Shown here piece after piece: positions 55,501 through 59,169 of a stretch of 64,000 bases of DNA (positions are counted from its first letter, which is position 1; the number at the start of each line of letters is the position of its first letter). Position numbers and translations under genes: made by a program. This DNA comes from Gonocerus acuteangulatus. Its lineage: Eukaryota > Arthropoda > Insecta > Hemiptera > Coreidae. Where the stretch lies: assembly GCA_946811695.1 (NCBI GenBank), contig OX328128.1, forward strand, positions 28,862,510-28,926,509, given 5' to 3'. The notes beneath the pieces are model-generated. The model was not told the DNA's origin, ran no database searches, and saw only the letters and a list, made by a program, of their open reading frames with translations.

Positions 55501-57566
55501 CAGGAATTTTTCTTATCTCAGGACCACTTGAAATGTAACTTAAAAATACTCAGTCATGCAAATATTTAGCCTGCTGGAGGTTACATTAGTGGCACAATAG
55601 GTTAGGACGTTTTGTCTTATTTGTTTTTAAAAATAAAAAAAAAAGTTTTTTATTTTTGAGCATGTTCAGCCTCAAAAATGATTTTTTTTTCTCAGCATCC
55701 GAAAGTACAGTAAAAAGTATAAAAAAAAAAGTTATTTAGAAGTTGGCCAAATAATATCCTTATGTGTAAATAATCCATTTAAAAATTATAACTCACCTGT
55801 TTTTTTTTTCAAAAAGTTTGGCAATTTTTTACCAAACATTTTGAAAAAAACCCATGGTCATTAACGTTTATCGTTTACACCTCTATGAATTATTTTAGAT
55901 TTTTTGGAGTAAAATTGTGTCCATAAAAAATAAAATAGATACAAGACATCCTAACCTATTGTGCCACTAATATGACCTCCAGAAGGCTAAATAATTGCAT
56001 GAATGAGTATTTTTAGGTTACCTTTCAAGTGGTCAAACTCCGAAATCCATATCGCTGGGGGCACTTTTCACCATCTTATCTTACCTTTCTACAAAATAAG
56101 TCCAAGCATAAATTTTGATAGACATCCTCATTTAGGGAAAACGGCGCTTGAAGTTTCACAAGTGAATTTTGTTCCATTGAATAACAAATATTAGGACCTC
56201 ATCTTGTAAGATTTTCAAATCACAACTTGTATAACCACTTCATTGAACACATGCTACAAGTCGGACATTTAAAATATATTGTTATAATAAAAATTAAAAA
56301 AATATTGGTAAGTCACAATGTTATAATTTAATTTAAAAAAATCAATTAAAAATATTTTTAATTAAATAATGCGCCACATTGGGTCGCCAATATGTTATAT
56401 TTTAATATAAAAATTATTTTGTTATTAATAATTTATTTACGTTACACCTCTACGTTGGGAGCCAAAATGTTATAATTTAAATAAAAATTTGATAATATTT
56501 AATTTTAAAAACTCTTTATCTCAGGGGTCGGGTTCGAATCCAGTAAAGTAAAACAGAGATAATTTTAAATAATAAGAAACAAAAGACTCATGGATAAGCC
56601 ACATCCAGGCATATGGATAAACAAGCATTACCTGATATAAAGCCAGCTTCGTATTAACTGCATATGACAGGATCTTCTTTAAAACTGTATCTCCATTAAT
56701 AGACTGAGCCTAGGCTTCATGAAAACTGATGACCATATGAGACTAGCTATGCACTGAACTAGAGCTGCATTAGGACTGACTGTAGCTTCTTTTGAACTGC
56801 ACTACCGTATGAGATTAGATCTTCCATTCAACTGAACTTTACTGTACGTGACTGTATCTTCCATTACACTGAACTGCACGTATGAGACTGGAGCTTCGTT
56901 TCAACAGACTGAACTAACTTTCATGGCGGGAGCGTCCTACCGGTATCCAATGCTACCTGTATAGACTGCTAGACAAATATAACAAATAATATTTGCTTAT
57001 CCCAATGAATTTAACATATCAATGAGCTTTTTGATTATCTTCAGAATTTTCTGTGCTAATATTTAAGACTTTTAAATATGTAATGTAAAATATCATTACA
57101 ATATTAACACTTTGATGACCAACATGCTTTGTTTTCCGTCACACTATAAATCACCCCAGAACTTAATCTGGGAATATTATAAATTATGTTTGCCTAAATA
57201 ACTTATTTACTTTTCAGAGAGGAAGGTCTAGTGTTCTCAAGGCTCTATGGAGAGCTGGTGCCACAGTGCCTCAGTTCACACGATAGTCTAGCGGAGACAA
57301 TTTGCTTACTGAAAGGAAATCCTGGGGTGAAATCGTACCACTACAGCCTCGTGCCTTATTCGTATGTTGTCACCGATGCATTCAGCATAGTTGGACTGAA
57401 TGAAAACACATCCCTCAGCCTAAGACCGTCGAGACGTTTCTCCACTGTTGAGCACGATCTGGATAAAAATTGTACTGCACTCTATATTGTCTGTAATACT
57501 ATTGATTTGGAGAAGCCCAAAACTAATGACATAGAAGATGTCAGCAGCATGAAAAATGAAATTTAA
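12115..57566 (+). CDS. ndl: Nudel-like mosaic serine protease, 28 coding exons
   Basis: Exons chain with matching phases and GT-AG borders: 12115-12235, 24069-24766, 27040-27216, 28064-28296, 29044-29237, 35176-35373, 35995-36155, 36943-37067, 37704-38365, 40285-40444, 40828-40941, 41357-41535, 41718-41862, 42638-42762, 43519-43600, 44422-44781, 46034-46206, 46358-46471, 46545-46707, 47505-47717, 48367-48552, 48757-48819, 50326-50473, 51644-51776, 52890-53072, 54014-54263, 55220-55327, 57218-57566. The sum is 5817 bases, about 1938 residues. The order (membrane anchor, LDLa, SRCR-like, trypsin, LDLa, SRCR-like, dead protease, LDLa, C-terminal domain) is that of Nudel, which acts in the perivitelline space in eggshell cross-linking and at the head of the dorsoventral cascade. 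About 11 LDLa-type repeats are counted. Only the end of exon 22 is weak. Confidence 0.88.
12594..12643. repeat. (TA)n microsatellite
   Basis: About 48 bases of alternating T and A. Confidence 0.9.
13868..14066. mobile_element. Small TIR element (about 200 bp)
   Basis: TTAGCGCGGTTCC at 13868 is matched by its reverse complement GGAACCGCGCTAA at 14054-14066. The interior has no coding capacity. TTA at the edge could include a short target duplication; not resolved. Confidence 0.45.
14223..14479. mobile_element. MITE with about 36-base TIRs, copy 2
   Basis: Same family as 10823-11082 but in the opposite orientation: ATATCGTCGATACAA at the left, and CACATTCGATACTTTGCAT then CGACGATAT at the right. 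The interior matches copy 1 in inverse order (CAATCTTTACT, ACTTATGTACGGCAAA). Confidence 0.65.
16019..16545 (+). pseudogene. LINE ORF2 C-terminal remnant (RNase H and zinc tail)
   Basis: Reads [20 protein letters not shown], the end of a Jockey-type RNase H domain, then after a frame shift [20 protein letters not shown] with [12 protein letters not shown], the C-terminal C-x2-C-like/H/C tail, and [20 protein letters not shown] to a stop at 16545. In-frame stops and shifts (for example about 16105-16180) make it a pseudogene. Downstream 3' UTR ends in A-rich sequence after about 16735. Confidence 0.75.
16735..17200. repeat. A-rich and TA/GT-rich low-complexity block
   Basis: Long runs of A with scattered T and G (16735-16935), followed by (TA)n and (GT)n tracts including 17050-17098. 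Probably LINE tail plus microsatellite growth. Confidence 0.7.
17826..17911. repeat. Palindrome around a (TA)n core
   Basis: AATTCAGAAATTGGG at 17826-17840 is answered by its exact reverse complement at 17897-17911, with only alternating TA between. The arm is perfect and could extrude as a cruciform. It abuts a SINE on the right. Confidence 0.75.
17915..18200 (+). repeat. tRNA-derived SINE, family C
   Basis: Begins GACGAGGTTAGCTCAGTGGTAG (box A TAGCTCAGTGG), then CGACTAATG, box B GGGTTCAAATC, a CACCCAGCCTTTCATTAAT module, GGGGAAAATCAGG and a 3' part ending GAGGGCCCGTCGG. Relatives are at 38915-39252 (plus) and 46745-46965 (minus). The head resembles Ala/Ile/Val-type tRNAs. Copies tend to sit beside (TA)n tracts. 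Confidence 0.75.
18322..18537. mobile_element. MITE with about 60-base TIRs
   Basis: AAAATAGTGCCAAGCAACA plus TTTTTAACAAAACTAAACTG at the left is matched in reverse at the right (CAGTTGTTTTGTTAAAAATG then TTACTTGGCACTATTTT), with further pairing through TTGGATATTATG. Short, non-coding, and almost all arms. Confidence 0.75.
18930..20195 (-). mobile_element. Helitron-like element, copy 3 (complete)
   Basis: Minus-strand copy with both ends: the 3' CTAA plus hairpin at 18930-18956 (plus-strand view TTAGCACTTTCC then TCCGAAGGAAAGT) and the 5' GGACTTTTTT boundary at about 20191-20195. It contains the (TA)n tract (19058-19141) and four GTTTACTC(C/T)GGACCC modules. It is very similar to copies 1 and 5, so these are recent. 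Length about 1266 bases. Confidence 0.65.
20210..20252. repeat. Right end of the CCAGGGCCGCC MITE family
   Basis: GTGATCTGGTCCTGGGCCC and GAGATGTGGCGGCCCTGG match the right end of the complete element at 32036-32309. The left part is missing, so it was probably cut by the adjacent Helitron-like insertion. Confidence 0.6.
20785..21170. repeat. Diverged tandem repeat, about three units
   Basis: Three units share GGGCTTTGCTCTC(C)GTTT, AAGGTTTG, (C)AAGGAATTGGTTTT and CATTTGA at about 20785, 20932 and 21045. Spacing is irregular and similarity moderate. Confidence 0.45.
21342..21530 (-). repeat. tRNA-derived SINE with shared tail, family B2
   Basis: On the minus strand: a tRNA-like head (CTGTGGCAGGATGGATAGAC, then box B GGGTTCGAGGCC), then AAGGGTGGTAACCTATAGAT and GCGCTAATGGCCTAGATG. 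The head differs from family B, but the tail carries both the D/5S-type and the B-type modules. Confidence 0.65.
21895..22486. mobile_element. Non-autonomous DNA transposon, 8-bp TSD, copy 1
   Basis: TIR GGTACTTACGTATTAGC at 21895 and its inverse at 22470-22486, flanked by GTAAATTT on both sides (21887-21894 and 22487-22494). Inside is a palindrome of about 140 bases (22013-22155; arms ATTATCAACG...GTTGATAATAT). An 8-base duplication fits hAT-like elements, but no transposase is present. The second copy is at 25957-26758. Confidence 0.85.
22499..22640. repeat. Dispersed repeat, family H
   Basis: ATTTTCGTGATCTATGGGTT, ACTTCCGGATTG, GTCAACCTCATAA and GGAGGGAGGGAG recur in the same order at 30970-31075. 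The context (preceded by AATTTTAACC and ATTTTCG) resembles the 3' part of the Helitron-like family, so H may be a related subfamily. Confidence 0.5.
22930..23660 (+). pseudogene. LINE ORF2 C-terminal remnant, interrupted by a SINE
   Basis: Around 23060-23150 the plus strand translates to [16 protein letters not shown] followed by HILTEC, the C-x2-C/H/C tail seen at the end of many non-LTR ORF2 proteins. A relative with [19 protein letters not shown] lies at about 50700-50790. The flank downstream (AACACATAACTACATATAG...) also has a counterpart near 50880. A family B SINE is inserted at 23368-23564. Confidence 0.55.
23368..23564 (-). repeat. tRNA-derived SINE, family B, with poly-A tail and TSD
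   Basis: The minus-strand copy ends in a run of about 33 A (plus-strand T run 23368-23400). GAAACACACTATT flanks both ends (23357-23369 and 23565-23577), a clear 13-base target duplication. Head and tail as in the copy at 52598-52760. Confidence 0.9.
24069..24766 (+). CDS. ndl: nudel exon 2: juxtamembrane stalk, coiled-coil-like and Ser/Pro-rich
   Basis: Encodes about residues 41-273. Soon after the anchor comes [10 protein letters not shown] (residues 67-76), whose RQRR matches the furin consensus, suggesting release of the ectodomain. Then a Glu/Lys/Gln-rich stretch [20 protein letters not shown] with heptad-like Leu spacing (coiled-coil-like), and a Ser/Pro/Gly-rich unstructured tail. Acceptor TATTTCAG, donor TTGCAG|GTTAGT. 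It enters in phase 1 and leaves in phase 0. Confidence 0.8.
25957..26758. mobile_element. Non-autonomous DNA transposon, 8-bp TSD, copy 2 (with nested element)
   Basis: TIRs GGTACTTACGTATTAGC at 25957 and the inverse ending 26758; AGGAATGC on both sides (25949-25956, 26759-26766). The TIR similarity extends over about 50 bases (AGCTTCAACTCAGG, GATCTGGATCAT). The internal palindrome 26505-26630 corresponds to that in copy 1. A separate element is nested at 26135-26402. Confidence 0.85.
26135..26402. mobile_element. Nested repeat with CCATGGGC-type ends
   Basis: Starts CATGGGCGTATACAG and ends TATATAAGCCCATGG, with TTCATAT duplicated at 26128-26134 and 26403-26409. Interior has TTCGGGAGGGGCTGG at the left and a G-run/C-run hairpin (CGGGGGG...CTACAGCCCCCC) at the right. 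A partial relative lies at 34625-34775. Confidence 0.7.
27040..29237 (+). CDS. ndl: nudel exons 3-5: Pro/Gln/Ala-rich extracellular region
   Basis: Coding segments 27040-27216, 28064-28296 and 29044-29237 (about residues 274-474). The protein is low in Cys and dominated by Pro, Gln, Ala and Tyr (for example [19 protein letters not shown]), then ends with a more regular stretch [20 protein letters not shown] and a Lys/Asn-rich link to the first LDLa repeat. Phases 0, 2 and 1 are consistent; the junction of exons 4 and 5 makes a Gln codon. Such a region probably acts as an extended spacer. The two introns (27217-28063, 28297-29043) are AT-rich and hold nothing recognised. Confidence 0.8.
29441..29624 (+). 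mobile_element. Insert with 13-base TSD and a tRNA-Ser 5' fragment
   Basis: AACCTATATAGAT occurs at 29428-29440 and again at 29625-29637, where uninterrupted family members have it once, so 184 bases were inserted. The insert begins TTATTCATTTAGGGC and ends with a tRNA-Ser-like 5' end. It has no poly-A tail on the right. Confidence 0.75.
29599..29622 (+). tRNA. tRNA-Ser(GCT)-like 5' fragment, not a full gene
   Basis: GACGAGGTGGCCGAGTGG plus TTAAGG is the acceptor, D-arm and box A of a type II tRNA-Ser, most like the GCT isoacceptor. The sequence stops at the end of the D arm and joins the duplicated target site, so it is a fragment. Confidence 0.6.
30490..30622 (-). repeat. 5S rRNA-derived SINE, copy 2
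   Basis: Minus strand reads GGCCATAGTTACGTTGAAT, ACCCAAGTTAAGCAACGTCGG, GTACATGAATGGGTGACC and CACGTGCTGTTCGCATTATA, then AAAAGGGTGGTAATCTG. Same head and tail start as the copy at 9445-9633, with more changes in the 5S internal promoter. Confidence 0.75.
30956..31090. repeat. Dispersed repeat, family H, copy 2
   Basis: TTATTTTCGAGATCTATGGG, CAGTTCCGGATTGCGTCAT, GTCAACCTCATAAGCGGG and GGAGGGAGGGAG repeat the order seen at 22499-22640. Upstream (30830-30955) the text GAACTTGACCATTCAATTT and CTCGGTTTAG is reminiscent of the 3' module of the Helitron-like family. Confidence 0.5.
31882..31976 (+). mobile_element. Helitron-like 5'-end fragment
   Basis: GTCCTTCACGCAGGAGC, TAAGCACATTCC and CATTCCTGAATAATTTG match the first 95 bases of the family. 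The rest is absent. A weaker minus-strand match (TTATGCAGTTCCTGCGAG) is at about 31495-31515. Confidence 0.55.
32036..32309. mobile_element. GC-rich MITE with CCAGGGCCGCCACAT TIRs
   Basis: TIR CCAGGGCCGCCACAT at 32036 and its inverse ATGTGGCGGCCCTGG ending 32309. Interior is unusually GC-rich, with nested palindromes such as CCCGGGCCCGGGC. About 274 bases and no coding capacity. Fragments of the family occur at 11146 and 20210-20252. Confidence 0.75.
32606..34612. mobile_element. Composite of opposed Helitron-like copies
   Basis: A plus-strand copy starts at 32606 (GTCCGTCACGCAGGAGC) and runs to about 33043. A minus-strand copy lacking its 3' end occupies about 33044-34060 (ending GACGGACTTTTTT). 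From about 34067 plus-strand sequence resumes at a later module (ACAACCCATTTTTCTC) and continues through (TA)n (34459-34517) to about 34612, without the 3' hairpin. The simplest reading is a minus copy inserted into a plus copy, with small losses at the junctions. Confidence 0.6.
34625..34775. mobile_element. Partial relative of the nested element at 26135
   Basis: AAAATATTTTTTATAAACTA, TTTAATTTATTTTTAAGGG, a G-run followed by CACAGCCCCCT, and CATATACGCCTATG match the right half of the element at 26135-26402. It replaces the missing 3' end of the Helitron-like copy on its left. Confidence 0.6.
34817..34930. repeat. Short tandem repeat, about 33-base unit
   Basis: ATCGATTCATGAAAAGATCT followed by GT(C/T)CTTGGAG occurs twice in tandem with a third and fourth diverged unit. 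Confidence 0.65.
35176..36155 (+). CDS. ndl: nudel exons 6-7: LDLa repeats 1-3
   Basis: Segments 35176-35373 and 35995-36155 (about residues 475-594). Exon 6 holds one full LDLa module (NCPPGSRPC...[16 protein letters not shown]) and one lacking its first Cys pair ([20 protein letters not shown]). Exon 7 holds a third ([10 protein letters not shown]...[16 protein letters not shown]). The C-terminal calcium-binding pattern D-C-x4-S/K-D-E is kept. Both exons enter in phase 1, as exon-shuffled LDLa modules usually do. LDLa modules bind protein or matrix partners; the partner here is unknown. Confidence 0.88.
35649..35795 (-). repeat. tRNA-derived SINE, family B
   Basis: Minus strand: TGGTCTAGTGGCTAACGCC (box A), GGGTTTGAGTCCCACC (box B derivative), CAGGAATTTTCTCATCTCAC, GCTAATGGCCTAGACGTCGG. 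Located between nudel exons 6 and 7. Confidence 0.8.
36619..36898. mobile_element. MITE with about 55-base TIRs
   Basis: GAACCTAATAATACCCTCTC plus ACTTATTTGTGCAATTCC and AACTTGGCCAGTTTTCG at the left; the inverse at 36845-36898. Interior about 165 bases, non-coding. In nudel intron 7, close to exon 8. Confidence 0.8.
36943..38365 (+). CDS. ndl: nudel exons 8-9: SRCR-like segment and acidic Tyr-rich linker
   Basis: Segments 36943-37067 and 37704-38365 (about residues 595-856). [19 protein letters not shown] with the later [19 protein letters not shown] resembles a shortened SRCR fold; I infer this from Cys and Trp spacing. It is followed by [13 protein letters not shown], a second furin-like site (REKR), then a long acidic, Tyr/Pro-rich linker ([36 protein letters not shown]) that leads to the protease domain. 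Many Tyr in the linker would suit oxidative cross-linking to eggshell; that is speculation. Confidence 0.82.
38915..39252 (+). repeat. tRNA-derived SINE, family C, copy 2
   Basis: GACGAGGTTAGCTCAGTGG, CGACTAATGACCTGGAGG, a box-B-like GGTTCAAAACC, CACCCAGCCTTTAATTAAT, GGGGAAAATCAGGTGGCC and GGGCCCTTGTGGCCTG. Flanked by TA runs on both sides. Longest copy of the family in the window. Confidence 0.8.
39259..39292. repeat. (TA)n microsatellite
   Basis: About 34 bases of alternating T and A at the end of the SINE. Confidence 0.85.
39881..40091. mobile_element. MITE with about 45-base TIRs
   Basis: AAAATGGGGTCAAATTAGTA, CAGTGTGGTGATATTGG and AAACCTATAC at the left match in reverse the right end (GTATAGGTTTGTACCAATCA, CACCACACTGTAATATGAAC, CCCCATTTT). 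About 210 bases. It lies less than 200 bases before the protease exon 10. Confidence 0.8.
40285..42762 (+). CDS. ndl: nudel exons 10-14: catalytic trypsin-like domain
   Basis: Segments 40285-40444, 40828-40941, 41357-41535, 41718-41862, 42638-42762 (about residues 857-1097). Zymogen cleavage site LRVVGG, then the triad: His in LTAAHC, Asp in NDVAVMRL, Ser in [14 protein letters not shown]; the residue six before Ser is Asp, so trypsin-like Arg/Lys specificity is expected. [20 protein letters not shown] closes the fold. All parts needed for activity are present. In flies this domain is self-activating and acts upstream of Gastrulation defective. Exon 14 starts at 42638 (TTATTCAG) because the earlier AG at 42624 gives the wrong frame. 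Confidence 0.93.
42862..42921 (-). ncRNA. Hammerhead ribozyme motif (type I, minimal stem III)
   Basis: On the minus strand the order is GTTTTA, CA, GCC, the core CTGATGA, stem II GGCTT-AATTTC-AAGCC, the core GAAAC, GTC (cleavage after C), GGC, AAACAA, TAAAAC. Stem I is GCC/GGC plus GTTTTA/TAAAAC with an internal loop; stem III is only the A-C/G-U pair step. All invariant hammerhead bases are present. Minimal stem III is known from ribozymes of Penelope-like elements, which may work as dimers. Activity is inferred, not shown. Confidence 0.7.
43084..43142 (+). ncRNA. Hammerhead ribozyme motif, decayed second copy
   Basis: Same layout on the plus strand: GTTTTA, GA, GCC, CTGATGA, stem II GGCTT/AAGCC, then AAAAC where GAAAC is needed, GTT in place of GTC, GGC and TAAAAC. 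The G-to-A change in the second core strand should abolish cleavage. Stem I and II remain paired. Confidence 0.6.
43519..44781 (+). CDS. ndl: nudel exons 15-16: LDLa repeat 4 and Thr/Glu-rich linker
   Basis: Segments 43519-43600 and 44422-44781 (about residues 1098-1244). The LDLa module [17 protein letters not shown] / [18 protein letters not shown] is split across the intron. Next is an acidic Ser/Thr/Glu linker ([38 protein letters not shown]), likely extended and glycosylated. The exon ends with SCKK, the first Cys of the next LDLa module. Donor AAAAA|GTAAGC, phase 2. Confidence 0.85.
44890..45775. repeat. Array of quasi-palindromic GTAATCACA units
   Basis: About 890 bases in nudel intron 16 in which TGTGATTAC and its inverse GTAATCACA occur more than fifteen times, often paired three or so bases apart, at intervals near 30-38 bases. 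Units run 44900-45180 and 45380-45775, with a non-repeated middle (45185-45380). The outer parts are roughly inverse, so this may be a Foldback-type transposon whose arms are tandem repeats. No coding potential. Confidence 0.7.
46034..46471 (+). CDS. ndl: nudel exons 17-18: LDLa repeats 5-7
   Basis: Segments 46034-46206 and 46358-46471 (about residues 1244-1340). Modules: [18 protein letters not shown], then a shortened [19 protein letters not shown], then [15 protein letters not shown]...[16 protein letters not shown]. The end of exon 18 is placed at 46471 (TGCT|GTGAGG) and not at the nearby GAG|GTTT, because only that choice keeps the frame of exon 19. Confidence 0.86.
46545..46707 (+). CDS. 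ndl: nudel exon 19: second SRCR-like segment
   Basis: About residues 1340-1394: [31 protein letters not shown] and [10 protein letters not shown]. The run [16 protein letters not shown] is the SRCR signature (G-R-V-E-V..G.WGT-V-C), and NVCSHIGF matches the next block. The domain is cut short, as it merges into the protease-like region. Confidence 0.8.
46745..46965 (-). repeat. tRNA-derived SINE, family C, copy 3
   Basis: Minus strand: GAGGGCGAGGTTAGCTATGT (box A decayed), CTCGATTAGTGG, GAGTTCAAAACTTGG (box B), CATCCAGCCTTTCATTAATG and CCCCTCTGGGCTCTTGTAGCC. More diverged than the other two copies. Confidence 0.7.
47505..51776 (+). CDS. ndl: nudel exons 20-24: second, catalytically dead protease domain
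   Basis: Segments 47505-47717, 48367-48552, 48757-48819, 50326-50473, 51644-51776. The fold is visible ([19 protein letters not shown] = the strand before the catalytic His; [21 protein letters not shown] = the Asp region; QLFQISDW joined to [31 protein letters not shown] near the end) but TAAHC is replaced by APIAG, and no GDSGGP exists. In Nudel proteins the second domain is also non-catalytic. The exon 22 end at 48819 (TG|GTCGAC) is the only phase-2 site that fits exon 23 and gives a good protease alignment, but the donor is weak; an open frame continues to about 48883. Confidence 0.75.
49009..49327 (+). pseudogene. Penelope-like element remnant, GIY-YIG endonuclease end
   Basis: Translates to [82 protein letters not shown] and TNVLVKE. 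Penelope-like ORFs end in a linker with RHLL..KDDLGL, then a GIY-YIG nuclease (here YIRKTGR, TRL..HL, SAVAE, H.V.FD). The Gly-Ile-Tyr strand is damaged (FSKPCLCY) and the frame stops at 49327. Only the 3' end of the element is present, inside nudel intron 22. Confidence 0.7.
49363..49408 (+). ncRNA. Degenerate hammerhead-like motif downstream of the GIY-YIG remnant
   Basis: AACC, CTGAGGA (fits CUGANGA), AGAC-TGCAGAAT-GTCT as stem II, then GACAAAAC where GAAAC is expected, ATC and GGTT, which pairs with AACC. The second core strand is altered, so it is probably inactive. Its position just after a Penelope-type ORF end is where such elements carry a hammerhead. Confidence 0.45.
49440..50325. 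other. Intron sequence, AT-rich, with a diffuse inverted segment
   Basis: The phrases TAGAGCCCGGAAG...ATAGGCATTT (49447) and AAAGGCATTTTGCCTAACTTCCGGGCTCTA (50226-50255) are inverse complements, so a MITE-like element of about 810 bases may span 49445-50255. TIR core TAGAGCCCGGAAG. Confidence 0.5.
50660..50790 (+). pseudogene. LINE C-terminal remnant
   Basis: [20 protein letters not shown] can be read near 50728-50787, matching the remnant at 23060-23150. Too short and broken to assign to a clade. Confidence 0.45.
50944..51150 (+). repeat. tRNA-derived SINE, family D (fullest copy)
   Basis: GGAGGCCCGGTGGCCATGAG, TGCTAAGGCGTGTGCACTCC, box B GGGTTCGATTCCCACTAGGG, the CTTTTC...GAAAAG hairpin module, AGAAAAGGGTTGTAACTC, ATAACCCGTACTAA and GTTAAAATTTAAATAA. 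Type II tRNA-like head (Leu or Ser). Confidence 0.8.
52598..52760 (+). repeat. tRNA-derived SINE, family B (fullest copy, with TSD)
   Basis: GTCTCCCCGTGGTCTAGTGG, CTAACGCCTTAGATTCATAA, box B GGTTCGATCCCC, then GGAGTTTTCTCATCTCACGG, CTCGCTGCATCGG and GCGCTAATGGCCTAGATG ending GATGCGCCCT. ATGAATAGAC is duplicated at 52588-52597 and 52761-52770. No poly-A remains. Confidence 0.88.
52890..53072 (+). CDS. ndl: nudel exon 25: LDLa-like repeat 8
   Basis: Encodes [39 protein letters not shown] and [13 protein letters not shown]. The module keeps most LDLa Cys but has a longer, altered end (SRDETEE in place of GSDE). Frame joins exon 24 (G + AA) and exon 26 (A + GC). Confidence 0.82.
53620..53815 (-). 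repeat. tRNA-derived SINE, family D
   Basis: Minus strand: GGAGGCCCGGTGGCCGTGAG, TATTAAGGCGTGAGCACTTA, GTTCAATTCCCACTATGGG, the CTTTTC module, GCTAGAAAAGGGTGATAAC. In nudel intron 25. Confidence 0.8.
54014..55327 (+). CDS. ndl: nudel exons 26-27: LDLa repeats 9-11
   Basis: Segments 54014-54263 and 55220-55327. Modules: [20 protein letters not shown] with [10 protein letters not shown] (textbook LDLa), then a shortened [21 protein letters not shown], then [12 protein letters not shown] / [17 protein letters not shown] plus PQGEDEKSC, split by the intron. With the earlier ones this makes about eleven modules. The split Leu codon (TT + A) supports the join. 54300-55219 is AT-rich intron with nothing recognised. 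Confidence 0.88.
55431..55521 (+). repeat. tRNA-derived SINE, family B, 5' part only
   Basis: CCCGTGGTCTAGTGGCTAAC, GGGGTTTGAGTCCCTC and GGCAGGAATTTTTCTTATCT, then it stops where the adjacent inverted-repeat element begins at 55522. Confidence 0.75.
55522..56034. mobile_element. Fold-back/MITE with about 100-base arms
   Basis: GACCACTTGAAATGTAACTT, AAAAATACTCAGTCATGCAA and GGTTACATTAGTGGCACAAT, CCTAACC-type motifs at 55522-55620 match in reverse 55940-56034 (ATTGTGCCACTAATATGACC, CCTTTCAAGTGGTC). The middle has poly-A and poly-T runs. In nudel intron 27. Confidence 0.75.
56330..56480. repeat. Two copies of a CGCCA(A)...TGTTATA motif
   Basis: ATTGGGTCGCCAATATGTTA (56388) and GTTGGGAGCCAAAATGTTAT (56453), each preceded by ACA(C)TT/ACCTC and followed by AATTTAA-rich text. 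Possibly retroelement remnants; not assigned. Confidence 0.3.
56640..56960. repeat. Irregular repeats of ACTG and TATGAGACT/TCTTCC phrases
   Basis: Phrases such as GACTGTAGCTTC, GAACTGCACTACCGTATGAG, ATTAGATCTTCCATTCAACT and GACTGTATCTTCCATTACAC recur every 50-60 bases in varying order, like a degraded tandem repeat. Confidence 0.4.
57218..57566 (+). CDS. ndl: nudel exon 28: C-terminal Cys-rich domain and stop
   Basis: Encodes [39 protein letters not shown], then a Ser-rich part ([20 protein letters not shown]), [15 protein letters not shown] and a short acidic tail to TAA at 57564-57566. [13 protein letters not shown]...AETICLLKG has the look of a reduced SRCR domain, as at the end of Nudel proteins. 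Acceptor TTTTCAG at 57211-57217. Confidence 0.85.
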
Positions 57567-58610
57567 AAATTAATGAAGTTGGAAATTATCTTGGAACTCT
57601 TAAATGTAATGAAACAATGAATCTAATTACAAGCTGCTACTAACAGAAATATTCATAACAATAGAAGTACGCATTTTCCACTTCGCCTCATGTTTTCTGG
57701 CTATTCTCTTTTTTTACAAACGTGACAGTTAGTGATCTATTAGTCCAAATCCTTCAATTGAGAAAAACCTCTTAAACCAACTATGTAATGGAAAAGAATT
57801 AAAACTTTTTTTTTCTTAAAGAAGAGAATAAGTAACAATATACTTTAGCACGTTGATTACGGGAGGGCTAAACACCAAAAAAATTGTAGACTTTCCTCCA
57901 TTTTATGATTTAATTTGTTTTGTTAATGTGAATGAATAACATACTCAGTGGAAATTCTGGATAACTTCCTTCAGAAACTTGGTTTTTACCATGATGCACA
58001 TGTGGTGAAAAAACTCCAGCAAAAATTCACAGAAAGGTCTGAGCCTGGAATAATTCCATAAAAAAGCACTCGAAACACTCCCTGAGACGAAGGAGGAATG
58101 AATAAACCAGCCAGGAGGTTTGTAGCCGATCCCCAAAAGATTTTAAGCTTTTCTCCCAGCTTGCTTGACGCACATGCAGTGCCATGCCGCAGTCTAGGTG
58201 TTGACCTTCTACAAAAAAATTCATAACTTTTATTCCTCTTAAAATTACTTTTCCTTTTTTTTTCTCGATGCCATAAAATTAATTTAAACATTTTGAGGTA
58301 ATTTTAAAATAAATACTGGCACATATGAAAGAAATACAGTGATTACGTGAAAGTAAACTCATAATTCCAAATAATTTTGAAACAAAATCTGTTTTAACAT
58401 AAAAACAAGCAACAAACTTTTTGTCACTTTAGTCTGAAAGATAGTTATAACGTCAAAATATATTGCTGTTAAGTTGTATGACCAAAATATTTAAAATTTT
58501 ATGCTCACATAAAATTATTTTTGTACATAATGTGTAAATACAATAAATGTAAGATAAATATATAGAATGTATAATAATCAATTGGTTCAATAAACAGCTA
58601 AATGTAGTTT
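57567..58610 (+). terminator. nudel 3' UTR with candidate polyadenylation signals
   Basis: AATAAA occurs at 58542-58547 and 58589-58594 (and again at 58747-58752), about 1 kb after the stop codon, in AT-rich sequence. The real cleavage site is not known. Confidence 0.45.
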
Positions 58611-59169
58611 TTAAAATGTATTTATTTAAATATTATGAAAAGGTGTATGTATGAGTTGACTTGTTTTATTTGATATAAATATTTTTATATTAGTTTACGG
58701 ATTCATATTTAATGCTGTTCTTATAGAGGAAACTTTCTTTCATCTCAATAAATGATTTACAATGTATAAGTATTATTATTATTTTTTTTTTTTTCAAGTT
58801 TCTTCCAATGTTATTTTATGATTGTTAGAAAACAAATTGTTAATGCAAATACACATAATAAAATAATGCCCTTAATTGAAATAGTGCTTTGTCCAATGTT
58901 TTGGGAAAATTTACTTCCTTTTTCCTGATAGAAAGACCAACAACAAAATTGGTAAATAACATTGGCCAAAAGAAACAGTTAATTCAACTCAACTTAGACA
59001 CTATCAAATTATGGCATGTTTGTACTATGCATGCAGACTCAATTATTTGTATTTAATTTCCAGAATAAACCCCAGCATCTAATAGACATCTTGAGGATTA
59101 CATGATTGGTTTTCTATCAGGTACGATGAGTTTTTTATAAAGAAGTGAAAAAACAGGCAGTTATTCAAC

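Noticed and set aside
56388..56480. LTR retrotransposon primer-binding site
   Set aside because: TTGGGnCGCCA-like text is suggestive, but no LTR, gag or pol was found nearby.
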